From positions 248,001 through 312,000 of the forward strand of contig JADLSH010000162.1 of NCBI GenBank assembly GCA_016169945.1: 64,000 nt of DNA, given 5' to 3'. A model generated the notes under the pieces. The model saw nothing but the letters and a program-made list of their open reading frames with translations, was not told where the DNA came from and searched no databases. Source of the DNA: Trachythela sp. YZ-2020 (Eukaryota > Cnidaria > Anthozoa > Malacalcyonacea > Clavulariidae). Positions 12,317 to 23,905 of the stretch are shown piece by piece. Position numbers and translations under genes: made by a program. Positions within the stretch are counted from its first letter, which is position 1. Each line of letters opens with the position of its first letter.

Positions 12317-13671
12317 AACATCATATTGTAATATAGTCTGTAACATACCAGGTATATTAAATCAACAAGACTTACATTTACTATCATTGTTGCATTGTCA
12401 TATGTTGGTCATGGGTTGTCATTCTGTTGATGGGTCCATGTCTAGTCTTCACCACATCGCATCTTCACTAAAATGAACAAATTATATCAGTAACTATAAT
12501 AATAACTAAATATAATGAAGATCCACTACATTGCCACAAAATATGGAGAATACAAATATAACCATGAGCGGCCATGTTGAATAAGAATGCTAAAATTGAA
12601 ACACTTAGATAAGGTGCGGCATATTAGACTTAAAACTGAGTATAAAGAATAAGGTGTGGTAATTAAATGAGTAATATGGTTTATAACGTAGATAAGATCA
12701 ACAAAGCTTACATCTTCCATCGACTTTGTTGCAGCTTATGTTGGTGGCAGGTCATCATTCTGTTGATGGGTCCAGGTCATATAGCACTTCTTGATCTGGT
12801 TGTTCAATCTTGTACTCTGTTTGGTTGGATTAAGTGGCCTTCCTCATATCACATCATGTCCATCCAGTAGGTAACAAATGCACCCAACATCCAGTGAATG
12901 ACCATAAAAATGGAGAAAAGTTGTGTTAGGATGGGCTTTGAAAATACAAATAGATGCTGGTGGCTTGATATATTATTCTTCATGTAAAATCCCTTATAAC
13001 CAACGCCTGTTGATTAGTATGTCACATGTCAATTAGTCATGTCATTAAAAATTTCAAATGTGCTATATTGCATTATGTTGTGTCCTTTGTTCAAATTTTG
13101 CATGCTGTGTTTAGTGTGTTGCACCACAAAAGTCCACATTTATACAACATTTCAAATAGGAATTGTATCATGAATTACATCAATATGAATTACATCAACA
13201 AAACTTACACCTATTGTCTTTTTTGTATTGTCATTGCTTCTGTTGGTCATGGGTCGTCATTCTGTTCTTTTTCATCTCAGCTTGTTCCTTTTGCTTTCTT
13301 TTCAAATGGGTTGTCCAGTTGCCTTCATATAGCATCCTTTTTGAGAGAATGGACAATAGAATTTTAGAAAGACCTCAAATCACTGTATTAAATATAGGGT
13401 TTCGCAAAATACAGAATGGGGAATGAGAGGAGTAAAAGTTGTAGGTTGTTTCATAGGTTGTTTCATGTAAATCATAATAAATAGAATACATGGTTTGGAC
13501 AGTTGATGGAACTCATTATTTATATATGTCTAGCTTTATGATCCATATCTTATAGATCTAGTTTAAGGTGCCATCCTGCGATTTTTGAAATATGGAAAAT
13601 TTATTATTTATATTAATTTTTTGAACTAGAGTTGTTACTCGTTAGAAAATAACTTGTATAACATATATAGC

Positions 13672-14023
13672 CTGCGTTGCCGGCCCTTGTTGGAGAGGAA
13701 AAGAAGAATGGGGAGTGAGGGCCTGCAACAAAACCTAGAACATAGTATTTGATTGGTCAACACCAAGAATTAATTGACATGTTTACGCAGACAGGAATGT
13801 ATTACCACATTTCTTCGTCTTGATTGGCATGCTTATGCACAAGCGAATACATTTCCATCGGTTCAGTGTTTTCCTTATACTCCAGGTGCGTTTTTGTTCG
13901 TCAATTTTAATGAGCCTTTACTAGGGCGTTTAATCCTGAAACCCAGGGGGGGTTCTGCAGGCCCTCACTCCCAGTTCTTCTTTTCCCCTCCAACAAGGGC
14001 CGGCCACACAGGATATAACATAT
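13672..14023. mobile_element. MITE with long GC-rich inverted ends
   Basis: About 60 bases at each end are complementary, with landmarks GCCGGCCCTTGTTGGAG, AAAAGAAGAA and GGGAGTGAGGGCCTGCA. There is no transposase. It abuts the Penelope-like pair that starts at about 14,030. Confidence 0.6.
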
Positions 14024-14193
14024 ATTGAGCAATATAGAACAACGGTAACTCCGAAAATAAACATTTTAATAGATCGAGCTTTCGACTATGTTTTAGTCGT
14101 CATCATCAGGAATGATGCAAGGTTACATTACATAGATATATATAGTGAAGTTAAGAAGATTAAAAGTAATTTGATATATAGTTATATACAAGA

Positions 14194-14830
14194 TTAGTTA
14201 AATATTATCAGTTCTTTCGATGCTTTTGTTCCATGATTAAGTTCAGGTTTAAGGCGTCGAATGGCGAGTGATTCTTTAAAAAGCAATAAGGACCAGTGAT
14301 TAGCTCTATCGATAACCTTTGAGTTGTTAAATATAAATTCTGGTAGTATTAAGGATGTAGTTGGGTTAGTCTCGTCGTCAGGATAAAGTTCTAAAATGGA
14401 TTTGATATGTTGGAACTGTTCGCATGATTGTATGTAGTTAAAAACTTCAGATTTATCGTCCAGTGAGTGTTCTTTGATTCTGGTGTAGAAGCAACGATCC
14501 GTTTTACCGATATATCTACTTCTACATCCAGGGCAGGTCAATTCGTATATTACAGAGCTATGGTATTTTGTCAGTGTCTTGTCTTTGTTGGAAAGGAAGG
14601 AGTTGCTGTTAGTAGTTTTCCAATCAATGATAAATTTGCATTTTCGTCTCAGGCGAGGGGTTATTCTGCGTATAAATGAGCGGGTTAGTCGGGAACCATA
14701 TTTACCAAGATAGGGTAAAGGTAGCCAAATTTTAGGGACGGCGTTAGTTGGATCAGTATCAGGGTTATCTTGGTGGATATCCTGGTTGTTAGGTGTTGTT
14801 TAAATTGTTCTATTAGTTTTTGTGTTACTT
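14194..14830 (-). pseudogene. Penelope-like GIY-YIG endonuclease fragment
   Basis: The minus-strand frame 14,194-14,541 encodes a GIY-YIG-type nuclease domain of the Penelope kind. A zinc-binding start CPGCRSRYIGKT is followed by RIKEHS and a C-terminal LKPELNHG. Upstream (to about 14,830) lie remnants of the linker after reverse transcriptase (LPYLGKYGSRL, CKFIIDWKT), separated from the ORF only by lack of an ATG. The reverse-transcriptase domain itself is missing, so the copy is 5'-truncated and inactive. In intact elements the nuclease nicks the target for integration. Confidence 0.75.
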
Positions 14831-15317
14831 TTCGAGGGAAACCAAAAAAACTCATTTATACGCAGAATAACCCCTCTCCTGAGACGAAAATGCAAATTTA
14901 TCATTAATTGAAAACTACTAACAGCAACTCCTTCCTTTCCAACAAAGACAAGACAAGAGCTCTGTAGTATACGAATTTACCTGCCCTGGATGTAGAAGTA
15001 GATATATCGGTAAAACGGATCGTTGCTTCTACACCAGAATCAAAGAACACTCACTGGACGATAAATCTGAAGTTTTTAACCACATACAATCATGCGAACA
15101 GTTCCAACATATCAAATCCATTTTAGAACTTTATCCTATCTTTAACCCAACTACATCCTTAATACTACCAGAATTTATATTTAACAACTCAAAGGTTATC
15201 GATAGAGCTGATCACTGGTCCTTATTGCTTTTTAAAGAATCACTCGCCATTCGACGCCTTAAACCTGAACTTAATCATGGAACAAAAGCATCGAAAGAAC
15301 TGATAATATTTAACTAA
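14830..15317 (+). pseudogene. Second, inverted Penelope-like GIY-YIG fragment
   Basis: The plus-strand copy carries the same CPGCRSRYIGKTDRC start and LKPELNHGTK end, stopping at 15,317. It differs from the minus copy by a few residues, including a short change where the other copy has DDE. Its upstream linker has in-frame stops. It is shorter than its partner and contains no reverse transcriptase. Confidence 0.7.
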
Positions 15318-15542
15318 TCTTGTATATAACTATATATCAAATTACTTTTAATCTTCTTAACTTCACTATATATATCTATGTAATGTAACCTTGCATCATT
15401 CCTGATGATGACTAAAACATAGTCGAAAGCTCGATCTATTAAAATGTTTATTTTCGGAGTTACCGTCGTTCTATATTTTATCAAAATACTCAGTAGTTAT
15501 CGTAATATTGAGCAACATTCTAAGAGATGAAAATTGTTCTCA

Positions 15543-15640
15543 AAAATGACGTCATTACTGTTGCTATGGTAAAAATGACGTCATTACTGTTGCTATGGTA
15601 AAAATGACGTAATTACTGTTGCTATGGTAAAAATGACTTT
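15543..15640 (+). repeat. 29-bp tandem repeat containing TGACGTCA
   Basis: Three copies of a 29-base unit (AAAAATGACGTCATTACTG then TTGCTATGGT) stand in tandem, with part of a fourth. Two of them carry the exact palindrome TGACGTCA, the binding sequence of CREB/ATF factors. The third has TGACGTAA. The right arm has single copies at about 26,945-26,975 and, inverted, 27,420-27,450. Expansion is therefore specific to the left arm. Regulatory use is speculative. Confidence 0.65.
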
Positions 15641-17037
15641 TCAACATGTCCAACATATTAGCTCTTAATGCACTTTACTCAACAAAACGCCTGGTTACCC
15701 CGACTTTTTCTTTCACAAAAAATATTTTTCTAGAAAAATGGATTATCTGAAGTTTAAAGAAATTCTGTACAAGTAAATTCTTATAAGATTAATAAACATG
15801 ATTCTTTGTTATCAATATTTTTCGCTCTACAGGATTTCAAACTCGTTCAGATAATATATTTTACAACAGGAAAACGTTTTATAGGATAGAAAATGGGGTT
15901 AACCATGCATGGTAACAGCAATGACGTCATTTTTGTATACAATATTTCGCTCTTAGAATGTTGCTCTATATAAGTCAGACAATTTTTTCAATTTTTTATC
16001 CAAATCATAGATTTTCCATATTTCAATAAATTATAGGTAGCCACCTTAATTGAACGCATGAACAATTTGCATTACACACGTGACCATAAAAATTGAAATA
16101 TACCTGAGATATACAAAGCCTCATCTTCGTCTGTCCATGATTTTTATCTTTACTCTTACAGTTCAGCTAAATAGAGAAAATATATTAGGAATTTACTGAT
16201 AAGTTTAAAAATTCATAAAATATATTATTTAGCCAGGAGGGGGCGGCCTGAATATTCGTTGGTGGGGGAGGTGATTTCTTATATCGCCATTTTGGAGATA
16301 ATGTGCAACATCAAGGATATCTACAATGATCAAGATGTAATATTGCAAGATTTGCAGTAGATGAATGTTCATACTAATGGTCAGGCACAAATTTATATCA
16401 AAATATCATGAAATAATGTTGTAGTAAGTAAAAGTAAAATCAGTCAAAATAATGGTCTTGTATACTTAGAATAGTAATGTAATAGCTTACATGATAATAC
16501 ATATCACATACTGTTGACTTCCAACACCACACAAACTATTTTCCTTTCATCTTCTTGATTGGGGAAGAAGGACATCGCCATTTTGTCTTCGGCCACGATG
16601 ACTTTTACAGTGCTTTAACGTCGCGATTTCTCAGTCATTTCTTCTTCTTTTCACTCCCCAAATTTCAACCAAACGTCCATTTTGGCTTTCTTGCCATTTT
16701 TGTAGCGTTTTAATAACATTTATTCTCTTCTTTTGCCAGAAAATGACGACTTTTGGCTGCATTTTTCTTCGATATTTTGCGGTCCATCTTGCCCGAAGGT
16801 TTGCTGTAAATGACGTCACGATGCAATTCTTCGCAGGTATATACCCCGTATGTAAAATATCGACATTTCTATACTTCTGTTTAAAAAGCTAAAATGTTCC
16901 TTTTCTAGCTCGAGTTTAAGGTTTTTGGGCATAGTTTTCCACTCATATATTTCTTATATTGTTTTTCTTGTAGGCTACTTACTTATTTCGTAAAAAAGAC
17001 GCTTCTAAGAGGCGTTTACGTAATTTTTTTTATTTGC

Positions 17038-17428
17038 ATGCTAATGAGTTCGGAAAGACATCTTCAATTTATAAGGTTCATTAAGCTTTCCCTCCGTAGC
17101 CAAATGGTTATGGCGAGTGTATTGTTGAAAGTCACGCCCTTCGGTACTCTATTGTATCGCGCCCTGGATGGGACATCGCTCTTCGGAGTTGTTCCATCAG
17201 GGGCGCGATACATAAGAAATCCGAAATTGAAAGGTGCGAAAACACTCGCCGTAACCATTTGGCTAGATGGAAGGCTTAGAAATCACTTGTCAAAAGGAAC
17301 TAGTCTTTCCTTCGTATTTCAAGTCAAAATCGAATACAATGGTTGGTCATTCGAACACCACAAGTAGGGGTTGCCCCTTCGACGCAGCCTCCCCTAGCCT
17401 CCTCCGCAGGGATCTCTGTGGAGATGCC
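17038..17428. repeat. Innermost left arm, almost identical to its mirror copy
   Basis: The segment matches 25,400-25,790 inverted with very few differences, and the same 109-codon open frame is intact in both. The frame has no recognisable domain. Inside is a hairpin (TATCGCGCCC with GGGCGCGATA, loop CTCTTCGGAG), and both hairpin flanks carry TAGCCAAATGGTTAYGGCG, which resembles a tRNA-type A box but lacks a B box. I treat it as structured repeat DNA. Confidence 0.6.
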
Positions 17429-17858
17429 TTCGGAGGAGGAAGGACAACTTCTAAAGCCTTCCGTTCAAATGTACAAGTTTCCTTGCACGAACTACATAGG
17501 CCGTATTCTGTGGCCAGTTTTCGTGCAGTTCCGCTGCCATCGGTCGGGCACTAACTTTAATTTACATAAATCTATAGATTTTTATACGCTAAATAAGAAT
17601 TTAATTGTTGTCACGCGTAAAAACCTGCAGTTTTTTTGTATTTCGCCACCAAACATCGACAATTTTCACTGCTTTGAAATTGGATCGCCGCCATTATCCA
17701 TGGATACTTTATGTAATATACGGTTATTGTACTAGTTCTAGTCCCTTACCTTGCTCATATTCGCGCGGTTTCTGTGTTATGATTCACTTTATTTAAGTTT
17801 TACATGAAGTAGTGTTGGTAAAATTAGTGGAAAAAATATACTTACAGACTTTAAAAAG

Positions 17859-20800
17859 ATGGCATCTGTGCCTTTGAGGTGTTTAATTCACTTTGAGGGA
17901 GAAACTGGCCAACTTACACATTTTACCGAAATTTCTTATAAAACGTTTTTGGAATGCAGAGAAATTTGGCTGACACTTGATGGAAATCAGAGGGAAATCG
18001 CCGAGAGAACGGCGTCCATCAATGAAAATGAACAATTTCTAAACCTAGTTTACCACAGAGGTTGTTATTCGAAGTTTACAAATAAAACATTCATAAAACG
18101 AGCGCAGATTCGGTGTGAGAACGAGAGTGAAAAATTAGGAACCAAAGCAATTACAGAACATTTATTGCCTGCTGATGATGAAAGCGAAACAGATACATCA
18201 AGAAAATTACTGAGATCTGCTGTCAAAAAGCAAACTATTGCACCAAAATCAAAACACGTACTCCTCCGATATGCATCATTTGTAAAAAAGAAAAGTCATT
18301 TGTGGTTGAAACGGTAAGTAGCACATTGTTGTAGTGTAGTAGCACAGTGTTATTGTATTTAATAGTTCACAAAAGGCTTTAGTATGAACTTGCTAAAAAC
18401 ATACTTATGTACTGATGGTGGAAGTATACGCCGACTATACCTGATAACTATTGCGTTTATCTTCAATTGCTCAACTAGAACACTCGAAAACGAAAGCAAG
18501 ATCGACTGGTGAGTGCAGAGACAACAGATGGGGGAAGATTGAGAGAAGCGGCTACGAGAAAATCAGATGAAAGTATACTTGTTCATATTGCCGATAAAGA
18601 CTGCGTGGCATTGGAGGTCAAGTACCATAAACGGTGTTACGAACGATACACAAGCTTTTTAAGACGCGGCAATTTAACGGACGTAGCTGATGAGACTGAA
18701 AGTTATGACAGATACGCCTGCAAATATGAGAAGTCCTTCGATGTTTTTTGTGAAAGGTTCGTGAAAGAAAAACTGATCAAAAACGAGGAGATTTGTTTCA
18801 TGAAGAGAATTAAAGAAGAGTTTGTGGAGACAGTTGCCGAAATTGAGGACACTTATGCATCGAATTATAGGAATTTTCGTTTGAAACAAAGGTTGCAGCA
18901 GAGATTCCCTCAAATTGTTTTCTTTACCCCAAACGAACGGAACAAAAGCGAAATTGTGTATGTTGAAACTCTTTGTCAAGGTGCCGTTGCAGAAAATTAT
19001 CTAAATGATGAAATTGAAACTTCACAGAGTGAGATGGATACGGAAGACGAGATCCTGGACGATGAGGTATTGCAAGGCGGGTATAATAAGACGACTACCC
19101 TGAAAGAAGTTTATAACGTGGCCCTTACGTTGCGTGACATCTTACGTGCCAGCGCAAAAACATGGTACGAAAACTGGCCTCCCCTCGCTTCTGACATCAC
19201 TGGTGAAAATGTTAGGAAAATAGTTTCACCAACTCTTTTTAATTTTCTTGCATGGCTGCTCGGATTTTCAGACGACCCAGAATCGTCAGAGTATGTTGAA
19301 GTTGATGAAAAGCACGAGGTAAAGGTTTTTTCTATATGCCAAGATCTGATCAACGTTAGCAGCAAGGGAAAAATCCAAACGCCTAAATCTTTAGCATTGG
19401 CAACAGCTGTAAGACAAATTTCTGGTTGTTCAAGGCTGATTAACATTTTGAACGGTCTTGGACATTGCGTTTCCTTGTCATCAACAATGGCCTATGATTC
19501 TGCTCTTGCACAAACAACTATCAATACATCTAACATTGTTCCAAAGGAGTTTGTAGAGAAAGAGTATGTAAACCTTATTTACGACAATATCGATTTTGGT
19601 GAGGAAATCGTAAAGCAAACACACGTTACAAATGGAATCATTACACAGAAATTGGCCGTGCAACAATGCAATAGTTTGCATAATACCAGCATCATCAAAA
19701 AGTCACAACGAACTGTAAAGATACCAACCACTGACATTGCAGGATACAGTATTGGAGCAAAAAAGACCCCTAACTTTCAAGATATCCATGAAGATACTCA
19801 GTCTATGTCGATTGAACTGAATTATGGCTCACATCAGGCAGCTTACAAGCTCGATTTAGCTTATGTTCTGACTAAAATGGTTCATGCTATTGATGATGCA
19901 CCACTCCCGGGATGGACTGGCTTTAACACCATACTTATTGACGAAATACCCGATGTATCAAGAATCGGCTACCTGCCAGTTATTAACGCACCACCAACCG
20001 AATATTCCACAATAAATGAAATTCTCAAACGAAGCAAGGATATCGCGGAGAAGCTAGAGTTACAACATGCCGTCTTAGTCTTTGATGAAGCTGTTTATTC
20101 GAAAGTCCAGCACGTTCGATGGAAAGAACCCGTTTTCTATGACAAATTTGTGGTACGACTTGGCGAATTTCATACTATCATGTCTTTCCTATCTGCTGTG
20201 TCAAAGCTTTTTGAAGATGGAGGACTTAAGGTACGAATAATTTATTTATTTACATTTATTTATCCACGGTAACATCTCAAACCATATCCTAAATACTAAA
20301 ATTTAAAAAGTTAAAAGCTATCGATATCTATAGTAAGAATAAGAAAATCTACATATCGTAAAAGTCAAATTAATGAGGTTGATTTTCAGATGGTCGTGCG
20401 TACATGTGTATGACTAAATATATTAAAATAGAAATATAGAATATAATGATAAAAATATGCTTCGATAAAAATATAACGATAAAAATGTAGTCGATAAAAA
20501 TACTTCTTTAAAAATATGCACATGCAAATAATGTCAACCTTCCCTACCACAATTACGTTCATCGATAGGGAGGTTATTCCAAGCTGCAGCACCTTTGTAA
20601 CAAAAGCTTTTTTTAAGGGCATTAGTGTTGGGTTTAGGTAAGGAAAGTGAACAATTATTACTTCTCAACAGGTAATTTGGATTTAAAGAGATAGTGAATA
20701 ACTGTCGTAAATAATCAATAGAATTATTTCTCATAATTTGTTTCATTAAAGAATTCATTTTATTATCTCTTCTCTCTTGTAAAGTTCCCCAACCAAGTTT

Positions 20801-23800
20801 TGATCTGACAGCATCAGAGCGTGTTTCATAATACTTTTACACTCGGAGAAACCACTTATATTTCTTAATACTCGTGATTTTATTACTGCAACACATTCAT
20901 GGAAGTGGAACGTCTATATGCTTTTGTAAATATTGATTTCAAAACATTTTTGCAGGATTTGTTTATCGAGTCGGGTGTTGTGAGTGAAGGATCTGTCAAA
21001 AGTGTCCTTTCGGGAAAGCATTATAACCGATCTGTATTTTGCCATAAAATTGTGTACGAAGCACTGCAACGCTTGAGGTTTCAAGCATTTCTGGATAATC
21101 TCGAGGAAGAAAAAGAAGGAAGAATTATGGAATTTCTTGGTGAAATGTTAGATTCCTTTCCAGAGAAGAGTTTCCGCGATCGTGTTGAAAGTCAACTATT
21201 TGAAGAAATCTGCAAAGATTATGAAAACTTTATACTAGATGCATCCGTCAAATCAAGGACATTCGCTTTTTGGAGTATGTACATCAAAATGGCGGGTAAA
21301 TATAAGTTTTAATCATTCAGTTTACATTGTTTTTGCCGGTCTCGTAGATAAAATCCCATCCAGTCAGAACTGCGAGATCTGATAGGCATTTTGTTTCTAT
21401 AAATGAGAAAAAACCCTCTGGCACCAAGGTGACGTACACTTGGAATTCGCGCATTTATCAAATTTATTTTTATTTTAAATACTTTTAGATATTTTGTTGA
21501 TGTTTATCAGAGCCACCAGAGAAATCAACTGGAATCTTCATTTGACAACATTTAGAGCAATGTTACCGTGGTTTTTCGCTTGTGATCGCGTTAACTATGC
21601 GAGGTATGGATCTGCATATTGGCTGGAGATGATGGCGTTGGATCAAACACATCCAGGTTTGTTTTGGTCGCTATTTTACTTGTTTTATACATTCCAATTT
21701 CTCTGTTGCCTATAAACAACATTCCTAATGCACAAAAGGCTATACTAATATATGTCAATCTAATATACGAATTATATTAAATATATAATGTGTGACGAGC
21801 CGGACATTTTCACAAAATTAGAGCGGAACAAGCTCCAAACGTTCTCGACAAAGAAGAAACAAGTATTGACTGGCAGCAAAGGCAAGGAAATAAGCATCAA
21901 AATGAACAGGAACTTTTTTGCCAGGCTTTTAGTCATAGCAAAAAATCGCGAGGTAGATCTGAAGGAGGTACTGTCATACAGTCTTGGCTCATGGAAAACG
22001 AAGTCCAAACTTGGAACTGCGAAGTCCAAACTTCTTGAAATTATGGAGAGAGAAGCAAACATCCCAGAAGTTGATATTCGTAACTTTCACAACAATGCCC
22101 TTATAGTGGATGCAATGGCTGTTTTGCAAACCATGAAAGGTAAGTCCTTACAGATAGTTGCTTGCGCGGAGCTCATCATTAATATTATATAAATCAAGCG
22201 CGTGACAGTTTTGGTGTTCATAAGGGCATACGCGTATACAATTAAGGCCATTTTGAAGGGATTCTTTTTCTTGAAATCATAAACGTGTAACTGGTTTCTT
22301 TGACATTCTTGATTTCAAAGAAAAACTGATGACGCTATTAAAAAGTTTAATTTATACTAAAGCTCAATTTTTGTGCAATCCAGTAACAGTCCTGTTGTCT
22401 CTGATTTATTATTTAAGGAAAATGGAAGACCTTCGGCGAATTATCAGATTCGATATTCCAAGTTCTTATTAAACTTGCGCAACAATGCAATGCTACAAGG
22501 TTGGATTTCGTGGCAGATCGCTACCTAACGTGAGCATAAAAATGCTGAAAGAAGTAGAAGGGCTGAGAAAGGTGTTCAACGAATTCGCATTTTTGGTAAA
22601 GAGCAACCAGTTCCGAAGCAGTGGAAAAGTTCTTAAGTTGCGGAGAAAACAAGGAATCTCTTATGGTTTTCTTGAGCGAGCATTGGAGAGCGTATAAGAC
22701 ATCTCAGCTCGTACGCGTTTCAAGTGTATATGTCACTTCAAAGAAATATGCCATGTACTTTCTTGTTCAGCGTCTGAAGATGATCTTATTTCAAGTTCTG
22801 AGTGTGGCGCGCTACAAAGCAATCACGAGGAGGCCGACACCCGTTTGTTGTTACATGCCAAGCATGCAATGGACACCAACGATGCAGTGATTATTAAGAG
22901 TCCAGATACGGATGTCTTCATCCTTTGTACTGCAATGCAAAAATGCCTGGGTTCAAAGGACTTGTTCTTTATGACTGGTACTGAAACAAATGTCGTACAG
23001 GACGCATAAATGCAGTTACCGACGTCATGGGTGAAGAGTTTTGTCGTTGCTTGCCTGGCTTCCATGCGTTTTCAGGTAAGAATATATGATGTGGATATGC
23101 CGGGGCTGATGGTAGGGTTGCGGCTGCCCTTCGCTCCTTATCGTCCCCTATAAGCTCATGGGTGACGACGTCACTACACAAGTTTAATCAATTGAATTCT
23201 TAAAAATCTTTTCTTTATTTTTCTGGGTTACTAAAACATTGACATTATGCTATTATATTTAGGAAGTGACTGCACAAGTTCGTTCTACGGAAAAGGAAAG
23301 TTAAGGCATGGAAAACGCTGATTGCCAATCCCCAATTTGTTGAGACATTTGCTTTGCTTGGTTGCAATTTTCCTCCTACCGACGTTCTTGTACGTGAACT
23401 AAACAAGTTCACTTGCCTTTTATACGGGGACAACATATCTGCAAACGTGGACGAATGCCGATACGCATTGTTCAAGAGTGGCAAATGTTCAGATGAAGTG
23501 TTGCCTCCCACATGCGACAGCCTTTTTAAACACATCGAAAGGGTAAACTACCAGGCTGGTGTGTGGTCTCAGTGTCTGTCTGCCCAAATTATTATCCCTT
23601 CCCCAATTGGTAATGGTTGGCAGTTTTCAAATGGAGAACTTGACATCGTGTGGATGACGCGTCCTCCAGCTCCAGACTCCCTGCTTGATTGCGTCGACTG
23701 CCAGTGTAAGACGGGGTGCAAAAACAAGCGATGTTCCTGTAAGAAGGCTAACCTAGTGTGCACAGATTTATGTTCTTGTGTTGATTGCGAGAATAGAGAA

Positions 23801-23905
23801 GGCGTTAACAGCGAAGACGAAGATGTAGAGAGCTTAGACAAAGAGAATTCGGACAGCGACAGTACCGATGGGGAGTTGGACAACATCGACGACTTTTACG
23901 AGTGA
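17859..23905 (+). pseudogene. Transposase with XPG/FEN1-like nuclease and CXC domain, broken
   Basis: I read seven exons: 17,859-18,313; 18,479-20,230; 20,956-21,295; 21,489-21,656; about 21,788-22,139; 22,418-23,075; 23,263-23,905. Most junctions are clean GT-AG with matching phase; I found no clear acceptor for the fifth exon. Zinc-binding patterns include CIICKKEKSF and YHKRCY. XPG motifs appear in order: IVDAMAVLQ near 22.11 kb, HEEADTRLL near 22.83 kb, SPDTDVFIL near 22.90 kb and GSDCTSSF at 23.26 kb, matching the acidic residues and helix-hairpin of FEN1. A cysteine-rich C-terminal domain (CQCKTGCKNKRCSC) resembles CXC/tesmin. It should cut DNA ends during transposition. Frameshifts lie near 18.24, 22.53, 22.6, 23.0 and 23.3 kb, and the block expected between exons 4 and 5 seems deleted. 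The family is common in cnidarian and other invertebrate genomes. Confidence 0.78.
20405..20880 (-). mobile_element. 3' end of a non-LTR retrotransposon (LINE) inside the transposase intron
   Basis: The minus-strand frame at 20,534-20,758 reads like the C-terminus of a LINE reverse-transcriptase polyprotein, with the diagnostic SYxGAAAWNNLP-type ending (KKSFCYKGAAAWNNLP), preceded by LRSNNCSLSLPKPNT. The coding similarity extends upstream to about 20,870 (KLGWGTLQERR). A CGATAAAAAT-type short tandem tail follows at about 20,455-20,510, as expected at a LINE 3' end. It sits in the intron 20,231-20,955. Confidence 0.7.

Larger units (their letters stand above)
8875..13370 (-). other. Series of exon-like non-coding modules, left arm
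   Basis: Read on the minus strand, similar modules of about 100-170 bases recur near 13,200-13,350, 12,705-12,880, 12,372-12,480, 9,325-9,460 and 8,880-9,020. Each carries a core resembling AACAGAATGACGACC, then CCAACATAAGC or CATCAGAAGCC. Most finish with a consensus-like splice donor (GTAAGCTTTGTTGAT or close), and some start after a TTTTAG acceptor. Stops interrupt every frame, so they are not protein exons. They may be exons of a long non-coding RNA, or just old tandem duplications. An unrelated MITE (11,614-12,316) splits the series. Confidence 0.5.
14030..15482. mobile_element. Penelope-like retroelement, inverted pair of 5'-truncated copies
   Basis: Two copies of the 3' part of a Penelope-like element stand tail-outward: the minus-strand copy covers about 14,030-14,830 and the plus-strand copy about 14,830-15,482. 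Both end in the same sequence (TCGAGCTTTCGACTATG and inverse near 14,076 and 15,430). Partial inverted copies joined to each other are common for Penelope-like elements. The right palindrome arm lacks the insertion. Confidence 0.75.
2023..17428 (+). repeat. Left arm of a giant palindrome
   Basis: This arm is the reverse complement of 25,400-39,926. Matched anchors by eye include 2,030 with 39,920; 2,880-2,960 with 38,640-38,720; 6,230-6,330 with 38,100-38,235; 7,200-7,650 with 36,840-37,320; 9,115-9,251 with 34,904-35,040; 10,850 with 34,110; 12,700 with 31,970; 13,430-13,540 with 30,740-30,850; and 16,300-17,428 with 25,400-26,560. Offsets between anchors change because transposons inserted into one arm or the other. 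The outer edge falls at the TTTGAC of 2,023-2,028. The inner edge is GATGCC at 17,428. No target duplication is visible at the outer edges. Confidence 0.93.

Noticed and set aside
17038..17367. Identical 109-codon frames in both innermost arms as a conserved gene pair
   Set aside because: Identity is explained by the near-identity of the DNA. There is no domain or splice context, and the frame crosses a hairpin.
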